64,000 nucleotides of DNA from positions 1 through 64,000 of the forward strand of contig NZ_ADGX01000035.1 of assembly GCF_000177675.1 (NCBI RefSeq), written 5' to 3'. The DNA comes from Parafrankia sp. EUN1f. GTDB taxonomy: Bacteria; Actinomycetota; Actinomycetes; Frankiales; Frankiaceae. A model generated the notes under the pieces. The model did not search any database. It had not been told where the DNA came from and worked only from the letters and a program-made list of their open reading frames with translations. Every line of letters starts with the position of its first letter. Within the stretch, counting starts at the first letter, position 1. Shown here one piece after another: positions 1 to 8,200 of this stretch. A program made the translations under genes and the position numbers.

Positions 1-503
1 GATCCCCGTGACCAGCGGGATCAGGGCGTGGCCGTCGTGAAGGTTGGCACCGGAGACGCCGACGACCAACGGAAGACCCGCCGCGTCGGTGAGGACGTGC
101 AGTTTCGAGCCGGCTTTGCCGCGGTCGACCGGGCTCGGACCCGTCAGCGTGCCCCACTTTTTGCTCGCACGCTCGCGGAGTCCACGATCGCCGAGGTCCA
201 GTCCACGCTTCCGGCGCCGCCGTGCCGGTCGAGCACCGCCCGATGTATCCGGGGCCATAACCCCGCCCGGGTCCAGACCTGGAACCGGCGGTGCGCCGTA
301 GGCGCGGACACCCCGAACGACGGCGGGAGATGCCGCCACGCACAGCCCGACGTCAGCACGTACACCACCGCCGTGAACACCGCCCGCTCGTCCACCGGAG
401 CCGTCCCCCCACCCTGCGGACGCGGGGTGAAGGAGGGCAACAGAGGTTCCACGAGCTCCCAGAGCTCGTCCGGTACCAGCCGCAGGGCAAGGCGGTCGCT
501 CAC
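1..503 (-). mobile_element. IS5-family transposase, two reading frames, cut by the window edge
   Basis: The first frame starts at a GTG at 503 and ends at a TGA at 144-146. It encodes 119 aa typical of the N-terminal part of small IS5-group transposases (DELWELVEPLLP, GCAWRHLPPSFG, VDSASVRAK). The homology continues in the -1 frame from about position 160 to position 1 with the usual downstream block (GPSPVDRGKAGSKLHVLTD, then GANLHDGHALIPLV). The switch falls on a run of five A on the coding strand (158-162), as expected for IS5-group elements that make a fused transposase by frameshifting. The catalytic C-terminal part lies outside the window, so activity cannot be judged. No terminal inverted repeat could be fixed with confidence near 504-600. 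Confidence 0.85.
158..162 (-). other. Probable -1 frameshift slippery run in the transposase
   Basis: The coding strand has AAAAA followed by GTGGGGCACGC. The zero frame ends 12-14 nt downstream of the run at 144-146, while the conserved transposase sequence continues in the -1 frame. This fits programmed frameshifting of IS5-group elements; a simple inactivating indel is the alternative. Confidence 0.55.
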
Positions 504-626
504 GCCTCAGATCATGCAAGAAGATCCACTACACCCACGTGAGACACGCTCTAAGCTTTGCATCGGTTTCTCTTCTCCTTCTGCGATAGAAGCGCTTTTG
601 TAGCGGAGAAGCCGTGAAGGCCCGGT

Positions 627-887
627 TCAGGAAGCGCTCTCGACGACTTCGAGGGCGTTGCCGTCCGGGTCACGGAAGACCGCGAGGCGTATGCCGGGCC
701 CGACCTCGACAGGGCCGTGCAGGAGGCGCCCGCCACCAGCCAGCACACGTTCCGTGATTTTTCCGAGGTCGTCGACGTGCAGGGTGAGGTACTGGATACC
801 GGTCGCGCCAATGAAGAGGGCGGGCGGCTCGGTGACCGTTCTCACGACGAGGCAGACATTCTTGTTATCTGTCAGACGACAGACAAG
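627..887 (-). pseudogene. N-terminally truncated VOC/glyoxalase-fold protein
   Basis: The frame is open from 887 (after a TGA at 888-890) to the stop at 627. It gives the second half of a vicinal-oxygen-chelate (glyoxalase/bleomycin-resistance) domain: a strand around GIQYLTLHVDDL, a helix, then the typical terminal strand LAVFRDPDGNALEVVE with the metal-site glutamate. Members are usually about 120-140 aa. Here at most about 86 codons are open, and the first plausible start (GTG at 845) leaves 72 aa. The first beta-alpha-beta-beta-beta unit is missing. The break coincides with an inverted repeat at 861-887, so this is probably a remnant. A short expressed half-domain protein that dimerises is possible but less likely. 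Confidence 0.6.
861..887. repeat. Inverted repeat at the break point of the VOC remnant
   Basis: TCTGTC (868-873) and GACAGA (878-883) are perfect 6-bp arms around a 4-bp spacer. Outer arms CTTGT (861-865) and ACAAG (883-887) extend the symmetry. The related words TTTGACAGG and CTGACAAG follow at about 893-913. It resembles either a dimeric-repressor operator or the end of a decayed small mobile element. Its position exactly where the VOC homology stops favours the latter slightly. Confidence 0.45.
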
Positions 888-1368
888 TCAATCTTTGACA
901 GGCGGCTGACAAGCTCGTAACTGCACGGATCACGGTGGAGGCCAGCGGGGCGAGGCGAACCCAGGCGGAACGCTCGCGGCCTCGGAGGAGGCGGTCCGCC
1001 GGACGCACCAGCGCATCGACGGGCTCTCGAAGCTTGAGGTGCTGCGGGCGAGTATCGAGACCTACCCCCAGCTCTTCACCACAGCGGACTCGCCGGAAGA
1101 ACGCGCGATCGTCGTCCTGTGGGGCTGGAGGGCACACCGGGCCCGCGCCCGAGGACGCCACGTAGAGGCATCCTCTGCGCCGTTCGTCGTCGGAAAGCGA
1201 CCGTTCGTCGACGGTGTGCCGACCGTCGAACGCCTCACGGGCGCCGCCTGTCGCAGCGCCCGGCGTGGTGCCTTCACGGGCAGGTGCGCGGCCGTGACAG
1301 TCGTCCGGAGGCGACGGGTAGATCACCCGTCGTCAACCGGGGGACGGACCGCACCGAGAGGAGAGACC
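888..1368. other. Region between the VOC remnant and the symporter operon
   Basis: No intact gene is supported here. A plus-strand frame at about 980-1130 reads like part of a real protein (EEAVRRTHQRIDGL followed by KLEVLRASIETYPQLF) but has no start and dissolves into Arg-rich nonsense, so it may be a remnant. The promoter of the DUF485-symporter operon must lie in this stretch. A TTGACA-like hexamer is present at 895-900 without a convincing partner. A purine-rich ribosome site (GAGAGGAGAGA) lies just before 1369. Confidence 0.35.
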
Positions 1369-1797
1369 GTGAGTACGACGCAGCTCGCGCCGGGCGATGA
1401 CGGCGCGACGACCAGTGGGGCGTTAGGAGCTGGGACCGGGCCGGTATCCGCGCCCACCTACGCGGAGATCCAGCGCAGCGCCGAGTTCGCCGACCTTCGG
1501 CGCCGGTTCCGCCGGTTCGTCTTCCCGCTGACCGCGCTCTTCCTGGTGTGGTACTTCCTTTACGTTCTGCTCGCCGCGTTCGCGCCCGGGTTCATGGGTC
1601 ACGAGCTGTTCGGGAACATCAACATCGGGCTGCTGTTCGGGCTCGGCCAGTTCGTCTCGACGTTCGCGATCACGATGATCTACGCCCGCTGGGCGGGGCG
1701 GACGTTCGACCCCGCCGCCGAGGCGCTGCGCGCCCGGTTCGAGGCCGGGCAGCCGACGGCGACGGGGCAGCTGGCGGAGACGGGGCAGCTGGCATGA
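1369..1797 (+). CDS. DUF485 membrane protein, partner of the acetate-type symporter
   Basis: This is a 142-aa protein of the DUF485 (YjcH-like) family, small inner-membrane proteins encoded just before ActP-type acetate/carboxylate symporters. After a variable Ala/Gly/Thr-rich N-terminus comes the family core: EFADLRRRFRRFVFPLTALFLVW leading into the first membrane helix (about residues 47-70), a short loop with FMGHELFGNINIG, and a second helix (about 80-105) ending YARWAGRTFDP. The GTG at 1369 is chosen because a strong GAGAGGAGAG site precedes it and the family match begins soon after. The stop overlaps the symporter start (ATGA), so the two are co-translated. The exact role of DUF485 proteins is not established. 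Confidence 0.9.
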   Translation: MSTTQLAPGDDGATTSGALGAGTGPVSAPTYAEIQRSAEFADLRRRFRRFVFPLTALFLVWYFLYVLLAAFAPGFMGHELFGNINIGLLFGLGQFVSTFAITMIYARWAGRTFDPAAEALRARFEAGQPTATGQLAETGQLA

Positions 1798-3476
1798 GCG
1801 CGCTCAGTGCGGCCACGGCCGGCACCGGCGTCTCGCCGGGGTCGGCGCTGCTCGCCGCCGACACCGTCGGCAAGCCGGCCGTCAACATCACGATCTTCGC
1901 CCTGTTCGTCGTGATCACCCTGGTGATCGTCATCAGGGTGTCGCGCGGCAACCGGACCGCCGCCGACTTCTACGCCGGCGGCCGGGCCTTCTCCGGGCGG
2001 CAGAACGGCATCGCCATCTCCGGTGACTATCTTTCGGCGGCGTCGTTCCTCGGTATCGCCGGGGCCATCGCGCTGCAGGGCTACGACGGCTTCCTCTACT
2101 CGATCGGCTTCCTCGTCGCCTGGCTGGTGGCACTGCTGCTGGTCGCGGAGCTGCTTCGCAACACCGGCCGCTACACGATGGCGGACGTCCTGAGCTTCCG
2201 GCTGCGGCAGGGACCGATCCGGACGGCGGCGGCGGCCTCCACCCTGGCGGTGAGCTTCTTCTACCTGCTCGCGCAGATGGCCGGTGCCGGCGGCCTGGTC
2301 AACCTGCTGCTGGGCGTCTCGGGTGAGACCGGCCAGAACGTGACGATCGCCGTCGTCGGCGTCCTGATGATCGTGTACGTGCTCGTCGGCGGGATGAAGG
2401 GGACGACCTACGTCCAGATCATCAAGGCGGTGCTGCTGGTCGTCGGCGCCGCGGTGATGACCTTCTGGGTGCTCGGCAAGGCCGGGTTCGACCTGTCGTC
2501 GCTGCTCGGCGACGCGGTGGCGGCGAGCCCCAAGGGCGACGCGGTGCTCGACCCGGGTGTCAAGTACGGCATCTCGAACCTCACCAAGATCGACTTTGTG
2601 TCGCTCTCGCTGGCGCTGGTGCTCGGCACCGCGGGCCTGCCGCACGTGCTGATGCGCTTCTACACCGTGCCATCGTCCCTGGAGGCCCGGCGCAGCGTCG
2701 TCTGGGCGATCTGGATCATCGGCTGCTTCTACCTGTTCACCCTGGTCCTCGGCTACGGCGCGATGTACCTGGTCGGGGCGGACAAAATCAACGCCGCCCC
2801 GGGCAAGGCGAACTCGGCGGCGCCGCTGCTCGCCTTCGAGCTGGGCGGGACGTTCCTGCTCGGCATCATCGCGGCGGTCGCGTTCGCGACGATCCTCGCG
2901 GTCGTCGCCGGTCTGACGATAACCGCGAGCGCGTCGTTCGCGCACGACGTCTACAACAACGTCATCAAGAAGGGTGCCGCCAACCCGGAGTCGGAGGTGA
3001 AGGTCGCCCGGATCACCGCCGTCGTCATCGGCGTCGTCGCGATCGTCGGTGGCATCTTCGCCAAGGACCAGAACATCGCCTTCCTGGTGGCGCTGGCATT
3101 CGCGGTCGCGGCGTCGGCGAACCTGCCGACGATCCTCTACTCGCTGTTCTGGAAGGGCTTCACCACCCGCGGGGCACTGTGGAGCATTTACGGCGGCCTG
3201 ACCTCGGCGATCGTGCTGATCGCGTTCTCCCCGGTCGTCTCCGGCAAGGTGGACGCGACCGGTGCCAGCGCATCCATGATCAAGGACACGTCGGTCGACT
3301 TCTCCTGGTTCCCGCTGGAGAACCCCGGCCTGGTGTCGATCCCGCTGGCGTTCCTGCTCGGCTGGCTCGGCTCGGTGACCTCCCGCGAACCACTCAACGC
3401 GGAGAAGTTCGCCGAGATGGAGGTCCGGTCGCTGACCGGCGCCGGCGCGGAGAAGGCGACGGCCGCGGCCCACTGA
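1794..3476 (+). CDS. Sodium:solute symporter, acetate/monocarboxylate type
   Basis: This 560-aa integral membrane protein belongs to the SSS family and is closest in layout to ActP/MctC carboxylate permeases. A periplasmic/first-helix segment is followed by the family signature region (RTAADFYAGGRAFSG, then QNGIAISGDYLSAASFLGIAG). The conserved GLPHVLMRFYTV block follows mid-protein, and about 13 hydrophobic helices can be counted. It probably imports acetate, propionate or pyruvate with Na+ or H+. Co-translation with the DUF485 gene supports the acetate-permease assignment. A perfect 10-bp stem-loop 10 nt after the stop closes the operon. Substrate choice within the family cannot be told from sequence. 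Confidence 0.92.
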   Translation: MSALSAATAGTGVSPGSALLAADTVGKPAVNITIFALFVVITLVIVIRVSRGNRTAADFYAGGRAFSGRQNGIAISGDYLSAASFLGIAGAIALQGYDGFLYSIGFLVAWLVALLLVAELLRNTGRYTMADVLSFRLRQGPIRTAAAASTLAVSFFYLLAQMAGAGGLVNLLLGVSGETGQNVTIAVVGVLMIVYVLVGGMKGTTYVQIIKAVLLVVGAAVMTFWVLGKAGFDLSSLLGDAVAASPKGDAVLDPGVKYGISNLTKIDFVSLSLALVLGTAGLPHVLMRFYTVPSSLEARRSVVWAIWIIGCFYLFTLVLGYGAMYLVGADKINAAPGKANSAAPLLAFELGGTFLLGIIAAVAFATILAVVAGLTITASASFAHDVYNNVIKKGAANPESEVKVARITAVVIGVVAIVGGIFAKDQNIAFLVALAFAVAASANLPTILYSLFWKGFTTRGALWSIYGGLTSAIVLIAFSPVVSGKVDATGASASMIKDTSVDFSWFPLENPGLVSIPLAFLLGWLGSVTSREPLNAEKFAEMEVRSLTGAGAEKATAAAH

Positions 3477-3486
3477 TCCGGTCGAA

Positions 3487-3512
3487 CCGGTCGGGCTGGC
3501 CGGCCCGACCGG
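3487..3512 (+). terminator. Stem-loop after the symporter
   Basis: CCGGTCGGGC (3487-3496) and GCCCGACCGG (3503-3512) are perfect 10-bp arms with a 6-nt loop, 10 nt after the symporter stop. There is no U-tract, as is usual for high-GC actinomycete terminators. It also lies between two convergent genes and could serve both. Confidence 0.65.
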
Positions 3513-3602
3513 TGGCCCTGGGGCCTCTGGTGCTCCACGGTGGTGACCAGACCACCAGCGGTCCCGGGTGCCCGGGTCGCCCGGGCTGGGGCCCTGCCGG
3601 AC

Positions 3603-4976
3603 TCAGCCCAGCTTCGGCAGGTAGTGCTTCGCGAACACCTCGACGACGCCGACCCACCTGTCGAAGCTCAGGTCGTCCCACACCGGGACCTCGATGTCGG
3701 CCATGAGGTCCCGGTACTCGAAGACCGCGAGTCCCGCACCCGTCGCCTCGTCGCGATCCATCGGGAACGCGCCCATGCCGTAGTAGGCCGTCTTGTCCTC
3801 CTGCGGCTGCGGGAACCGATCGAGATACTGGCGTTCCCGGCCACGGAAACCGGGCGGCGGGGAGGCGACGTCCTTCGGAAGCCCGTCGCGTCGGGCGTCA
3901 CCGAACCGTACCGAGTCCCACCACTGCGCGATCGTCGGCCCGTGCTCCAACAGCGTCCAGGTAACCGGGCGGCGAACAAGCTTCGCCGCCGGCTCCCATT
4001 CGGGGCGCTCGACCGCGTCGAGGTCCAGCCGGGCCCGCACGTCGGTGGCGGCGGGATCGGTGCGGTAGGGCAACGGGAACAGGCGTACCTGGTTGATGTC
4101 GCCCTTGTCCGCGGGCCAGATCACCTCGGTCGCGGGCCGGGCCAGAATCACGCGCTCGGGCTCCGACAGGGACAGGTACATCGAGTGGAAGTCGGTGCGA
4201 TGCAGGACCCCGAACATGCTCTTCGGTGAGTCCGAGTTGACCATGACCCGGGACGTCAGCGGCCTGTCCGGCAACTTACCGACTCGCTGGTTGACGGCCC
4301 GGACTGACTCGTTGTCACTGAAGTCGAAATACGCCATGCTCTCGGTGGGGTCCGCTCTCCCCCCATGCGGATCGACGAAGAAGCCCGCCTCCTCCGTGGT
4401 CGCCCGGAGCAGGAAGAGATGGCAGGCGGTCAGAAAGCCGCGCAGACTCGGGAAGGCCTTCGCGGCCTGGTAGCCGGGCAGCTCACCGAAGGGTTTCATC
4501 CTGTCGGCTTCCCGCTTCACCTGGTCCTTCCGCCTACTCCGCGCCCAGACCGTGGACAGCAGGGCCTCGAATCCGGCGAGTGGCACACCCGCCGTCCCCT
4601 GCGCCTGTGCGTGGAAGCTGTCGTCGTAAAATCTGATCGCGCAGTCCTTCAGCCACACACCGCCCGCTGTTTCACGGCCCTGCCTGAAGATCACTGCGCC
4701 TGTCCCGCGCCGGGATTCCTCCTGCAGTGCCCGGGCGAGATCAACGGCGGCCTGTGTCGCCGTGACCGCCTCCTTGAGGGTGGCCCGCGCCGGCGTGACG
4801 AACTCCAGGTCGGCGCTGGCCCCCGGGCGACGGGACTCGTCACCTTCCAGCGTGGTCCCGGTGGTCGTGTGCTGCCAGGCCGTCTCCCGCTCCCTTATAC
4901 CGGGCGCCTCGGCAATCGGCAGCCCTTTGGGAATCGCCTCGAACGCGTTCGACGTCTGAAACTCGAATCCAAACAA
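3603..4976 (-). CDS. Unrecognised 457-aa protein
   Basis: This is a long ORF with normal codon bias. It starts at a TTG (4976) with a strong GAGGGGG site 6 nt upstream. I do not recognise the family. It has no signal peptide, no membrane helix and no nucleotide-binding or obvious catalytic motif. The N-terminal third has a charged, threonine-rich stretch and ADLEFVTPARATLKEAV. The middle is rich in aromatics (YQAAKAFPSLRGFLTACHLFLL, AYFDFSDNESVRAVNQRVG), and the C-terminus has many W/Y/F residues (TIAQWWDSVRF, VWDDLSFDRWVGVVEVFAKHY). It looks like a folded cytosolic or effector-like enzyme. It is monocistronic, convergent with the symporter and separated by about 110 nt from the methyltransferase gene downstream of tetR. 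No function is inferred. Confidence 0.75.
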   Translation of the reverse strand: MFGFEFQTSNAFEAIPKGLPIAEAPGIRERETAWQHTTTGTTLEGDESRRPGASADLEFVTPARATLKEAVTATQAAVDLARALQEESRRGTGAVIFRQGRETAGGVWLKDCAIRFYDDSFHAQAQGTAGVPLAGFEALLSTVWARSRRKDQVKREADRMKPFGELPGYQAAKAFPSLRGFLTACHLFLLRATTEEAGFFVDPHGGRADPTESMAYFDFSDNESVRAVNQRVGKLPDRPLTSRVMVNSDSPKSMFGVLHRTDFHSMYLSLSEPERVILARPATEVIWPADKGDINQVRLFPLPYRTDPAATDVRARLDLDAVERPEWEPAAKLVRRPVTWTLLEHGPTIAQWWDSVRFGDARRDGLPKDVASPPPGFRGRERQYLDRFPQPQEDKTAYYGMGAFPMDRDEATGAGLAVFEYRDLMADIEVPVWDDLSFDRWVGVVEVFAKHYLPKLG

Positions 4977-5087
4977 GAATGGCCCCCTCGACCTCGGGCC
5001 TTCGGCCCGTCCCCGAGGTCACACCATAGATGTGCAGGCAGCCAGGATTCATGACATTGCGGGACCTGGGCTTCTCAGTCGGCGTGG

Positions 5088-5930
5088 TTACCCGGGTGCC
5101 CAGCCCCAGGCGATGGCCGTGGCGAAGCCGACGTCGAAGAAGGACGGGTCGGCGAGCCGGTCGAGCGCCTCGTCCAGCGCCGCGTCGGAGGCGAGCCGAA
5201 GGTCACGGATGCGGGGACGCAGCCGGTTCAGTGTGAGGGTCCAGCAGCGCGCCGAGGCGTTGCCACCACCGGTCGTCGGCAGATGGACGCTCATTCCGAC
5301 GTCGACGAGGCCCCGGCTGCGCAGCGGCTCCGGGAATCCACGCGCCCAGGTGGAATCGGTGCCGATGGTTTTCGCGAGCACCTGCTCGATTCCGAGCATG
5401 GCCTCGCGGAACGCCGGGTTCGGTGACGACTCGACGGGAAACCCGGCGAGCGACTCCAGTACGAGGACTCCGCCGGGCTTCAGCCAGGTGCGAAGACGGT
5501 CGAGAACCGCCTCCCGCTCGCGGAGATGCTCCAGCACGAACCTGGCGTGGACGAGATCGAACGGCCGGCCGCCCGGCAACGGATCCCGGGTGATGTCGTG
5601 CCGAAGGACGGTGAGCTGCGGTGCGGCCAGCTCCGCCAGATGCCTGGTATCGATGTCGGTCGCGACGACCTCGCCCTCGACGGTCCCATCTCCGACGACC
5701 TCGCCCGCGGCGGACAGGCCTGCGACGCGGTCGGCGAGCCACGCGGCGATCGATCCGCCGCCGGCACCCACCTCCAGGCATCGCCAGCCGGCGGCGACGC
5801 GGAGCTCGTCGAGAACGCGCGTCGTCGTCGGGTCACAGACGTCCGCCATGGCCGCGAGCCGGCTGCGTTCGGCCTCGTCCGGGCCGCCGAGCACGTCATC
5901 GGCGTAACGGAGAATCCGCTGACTATCCAT
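5088..5930 (-). CDS. SAM-dependent methyltransferase in a TetR operon
   Basis: This 280-aa class I methyltransferase has motif I at CLEVGAGGGSIAAWLADRV and an acidic end of strand 2 at EVVATDIDTRHL. A post-I region reads DITRDPLPGGRPFDLVHARFVLEHL, followed by the LKPGGVLVLESL strand typical of UbiE/Methyltransf_25-like small-molecule methyltransferases. The ATG at 5930 is taken as start. It overlaps the end of the preceding TetR gene by 8 bp, so the two are translationally coupled and the regulator probably controls the pair. The methyl acceptor is unknown. The C-terminal 90 residues vary within the family and give no hint. Confidence 0.85.
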   Translation of the reverse strand: MDSQRILRYADDVLGGPDEAERSRLAAMADVCDPTTTRVLDELRVAAGWRCLEVGAGGGSIAAWLADRVAGLSAAGEVVGDGTVEGEVVATDIDTRHLAELAAPQLTVLRHDITRDPLPGGRPFDLVHARFVLEHLREREAVLDRLRTWLKPGGVLVLESLAGFPVESSPNPAFREAMLGIEQVLAKTIGTDSTWARGFPEPLRSRGLVDVGMSVHLPTTGGGNASARCWTLTLNRLRPRIRDLRLASDAALDEALDRLADPSFFDVGFATAIAWGWAPG

Positions 5931-6642
5931 TCGGTTCTGTGTTCCCCTGCGTGAACAATCCGTCAAGCATGACCGTGACCAGCTTCCGCATGGCGGCGGC
6001 ATGCAGCTCATCGTCGCGCTGCTCGTCGTCACGCTGCCCGTCGTCACGCTGCCCGTCGTCACGCTGCCCGTCGTCACGGGACGCGCTGGTCGTGTCGGCT
6101 GCTCCGCCGGTGATGGCAGCGATGTGGGGGGCCTGAGCACTGGCGGTGGCCGCGAGGTCGAGCGAGATGAGAATGAGCGCGAGGTCGGCTACGGTGACGT
6201 CCGGACGGACCTCTCCGTCATGCTGTGCCCGGTGCAGGGCCGGGGTGAGGATACCGATCCACCGGTCGAAGTAGCGTCGCTGGTCGGGTTCCGGGAGCTC
6301 ACGCATGAGCGCGACCAGCGGGCGCATGGATGTCATCGTGGTCGCCGCCCAGTGCAGCAGGTCCCGGAAGGAACGGCCTTCCTCCGCCGCCTCGTCGACG
6401 GCATGGCGCAATGCCTCGAAGTACTCCTCCGCCACCGCCACCGCCATCGCCCACCGGTCCGGGAAGTAGCGGTAGACAGTCGCCCGGCCGAGGCCCGCCC
6501 GCTGCGCGATCTCCTGGAGTGGCACCAGCCGCGGCGAGTTGTCGGTGAATGCCTCGTCCGCCGCCTGAAGTATGGCCGTTCGGTTCCGCCGGGCATCCGT
6601 GCGCCGCGGCGCGGATAAGGGGCGGTGGCCTCGCTGCGACAT
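5923..6642 (-). CDS. TetR-family transcriptional regulator with a repeat-containing tail
   Basis: This is a 239-aa regulator. The N-terminal helix-turn-helix covers about residues 20-65 (RTAILQAADEAF, LQEIAQRAGLGRATVYRYFPDR), followed by an all-helical ligand domain. Between about residues 190 and 215 there is an array of RDDGQ/RDDEQ pentapeptides encoded by a 15-bp tandem repeat, unlike normal TetR proteins, placed just before the last helix (AAAMRKLVTVMLDGLF). The array probably forms a flexible charged linker whose length may vary between strains. The gene is read with the downstream methyltransferase (8-bp overlap) and is divergent from the SGNH hydrolase gene. It may bind the 164-bp shared spacer, but no clear palindrome was identified there. 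Confidence 0.9.
   Translation of the reverse strand: MSQRGHRPLSAPRRTDARRNRTAILQAADEAFTDNSPRLVPLQEIAQRAGLGRATVYRYFPDRWAMAVAVAEEYFEALRHAVDEAAEEGRSFRDLLHWAATTMTSMRPLVALMRELPEPDQRRYFDRWIGILTPALHRAQHDGEVRPDVTVADLALILISLDLAATASAQAPHIAAITGGAADTTSASRDDGQRDDGQRDDGQRDDEQRDDELHAAAMRKLVTVMLDGLFTQGNTEPNG
6018..6078. repeat. 15-bp tandem repeat inside tetR
   Basis: About four copies of a 15-bp unit (CGTCGTCACGCTGCC on the plus strand) encode RDDGQ on the minus strand. Copies are nearly identical, including third positions, which implies recent slippage. The unit length keeps the reading frame. Confidence 0.85.
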
Positions 6643-6806
6643 GACGGCATGGTACTCGCGGTGAGACCCAAGGTCTCTTTCTGTTCTCGACCGAGCACCC
6701 TACGATCCGAATGCCACGCACCATCCAGGGCTGCCGGAGTTTTCCGTCAGAAAAAGTGTGGCCGGCGCGAAATCCTCGCGCGGAGGATATGGAGGATGTG
6801 CGGTTC

Positions 6807-8153
6807 ATGAGGGAACGCCGGCCGACCGCCGCGGCGCGCGGCGCGGTCGCCGCGGCGCTCGCCGGGCTCGCCGCGCTCGCGGCCACCGTTCTCACCGGTC
6901 CCGAGATGGCCGCGGTCGCCGCGGTGGGTACGGACTGCCCGGGAACCCACTGGGTGGCCAGCTGGGCCGGCAGCCCCACCGACTCGCTCGTGCCGGTCGA
7001 CGCCACCGGGGCGCGTTCCCCCTCGGCGCTGACGGATCAGACAGCACGCATGGTGGTGACTCCCCACCTGGGCGGGTCCAGTCTTCGGATCCATCTGTCG
7101 AACCGTTTCAGCTCGTCACCCGTGACGTTCGGGCGGGTCACGGTCGGGGTGCAGACCAGCGGCGCGGCGGCGGCGGGCATCGTGCCGGTGACGTTCGGGA
7201 CCGCGCCGTCCGTTACGGTTCCCGCCGGCCAGGATGTGACAAGCGACCCGGTCGCGCTCACCTTCTCCGCGTTCACGCCGATCGCGGTGAGCAGCTATGT
7301 CCCTGGTGTGGTGAACGGTCCCACGAAGCACTGGAACGCCAACGCGACGTCCTACTATTCGGCGGCGCGCAGCGGTGACCTCAGCGCACAGTCCGGCGGC
7401 GCCGGTTTCACCGCGACGACGGGTGCCTGGCTGTTCGTCAACGGGGTGGACGTCATGGCACCCGCGGACGTCCGTTCCGTCGTCGCGTTCGGCGACTCGA
7501 TCACCGATGGTTTTGTCGGCGCGGCCGCCCTCACTGTTCCCGCGGATGCGTCCGTGGCCGACACGAACGGCCGCTACCCGGACGTGCTCCAGCGCCGCCT
7601 GAACGACGCCGGGCTCGGGCTCTCCGTCGTCAACGCCGGCATCAGCGGGAACCAGCTGCTCACCGACGGGCGGCCGTTCCACGCCGGGCCCAGCGGTCTG
7701 GCCCGTTTCGGCATCGACGCCCTGGCGCAGGCCGGCGTCGACGGCGTCCTGTTGTTGGAAGGCACCAATGATCTGGGAATGTCCAGCTCTACCCCCGAGC
7801 AGATCATCGCCGGCTTCCTCCAGCTGATCGAGCGGACCCACGCGGCCGGCGCGAAAATCTGGCTCGGCACGCTTCTACCGGCGTCCGACGCGCTCGTCGA
7901 CGGCACCGCCCTCGCGCCGAACAGCGAGGACTACCGCCAGCGGGTCAACTCCTGGATCCGTGGCCAGACCCGGGCCGACGGTGTGGTCGACTTCGACGCG
8001 GCACTACGTGACCCCGCGAATCCCACGGTCCTGCGGGCGGAATACGCCTCGGTCGACAACCTCCACCCCAGCCCCGCGGGTTACCGGGCCATGGCGAACG
8101 CCGTGGACCTCGCCCTGCTCGACACCACCACCACCGGCGGCTGCCGGCAATAG
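6807..8153 (+). CDS. Secreted SGNH/GDSL hydrolase (esterase/lipase)
   Basis: This 448-aa protein has an Arg-rich start, a long Ala/Leu hydrophobic stretch (about residues 10-38) and AVAAVG before the mature part, which indicates an exported protein. An N-terminal beta-rich accessory region (about 45-220, beginning CPGTHWVASWAGSPTD) precedes the SGNH hydrolase domain. Block I is VVAFGDSITDG with nucleophile Ser231, block II holds the glycine (GISGNQLL), block III is EGTNDLG, and block V is DNLHPS with Asp417 and His420, so the catalytic residues are all present. The ATG at 6807 is chosen because GGAGGAT lies 9 nt upstream; an ATG at 6789 is in frame but lacks a site. The substrate is probably an extracellular ester. 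The neighbouring divergent TetR gene may regulate it. Confidence 0.9.
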   Translation: MRERRPTAAARGAVAAALAGLAALAATVLTGPEMAAVAAVGTDCPGTHWVASWAGSPTDSLVPVDATGARSPSALTDQTARMVVTPHLGGSSLRIHLSNRFSSSPVTFGRVTVGVQTSGAAAAGIVPVTFGTAPSVTVPAGQDVTSDPVALTFSAFTPIAVSSYVPGVVNGPTKHWNANATSYYSAARSGDLSAQSGGAGFTATTGAWLFVNGVDVMAPADVRSVVAFGDSITDGFVGAAALTVPADASVADTNGRYPDVLQRRLNDAGLGLSVVNAGISGNQLLTDGRPFHAGPSGLARFGIDALAQAGVDGVLLLEGTNDLGMSSSTPEQIIAGFLQLIERTHAAGAKIWLGTLLPASDALVDGTALAPNSEDYRQRVNSWIRGQTRADGVVDFDAALRDPANPTVLRAEYASVDNLHPSPAGYRAMANAVDLALLDTTTTGGCRQ

Positions 8154-8156
8154 CGC

Positions 8157-8171
8157 CCGCAGCGCCTGCGG
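8157..8171. terminator. Short stem-loop between convergent genes
   Basis: CCGCAG (8157-8162) and CTGCGG (8166-8171) pair around a 3-nt loop, 3 nt after the SGNH hydrolase stop and just before the end of the convergent epoxide hydrolase gene. Confidence 0.4.
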
Positions 8172-8200
8172 CATTCTCGGCGTGTTCCGCCGCGCCGTAC

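Noticed and set aside
980-1150. Possible gene before the DUF485 operon
   Set aside because: A short protein-like run without start, stop context or family; probably a remnant or chance.
1680-3473. 597-codon minus-strand frame opposite the symporter
   Set aside because: It is an antisense shadow of a clear transporter gene and reads as charged low-complexity sequence.
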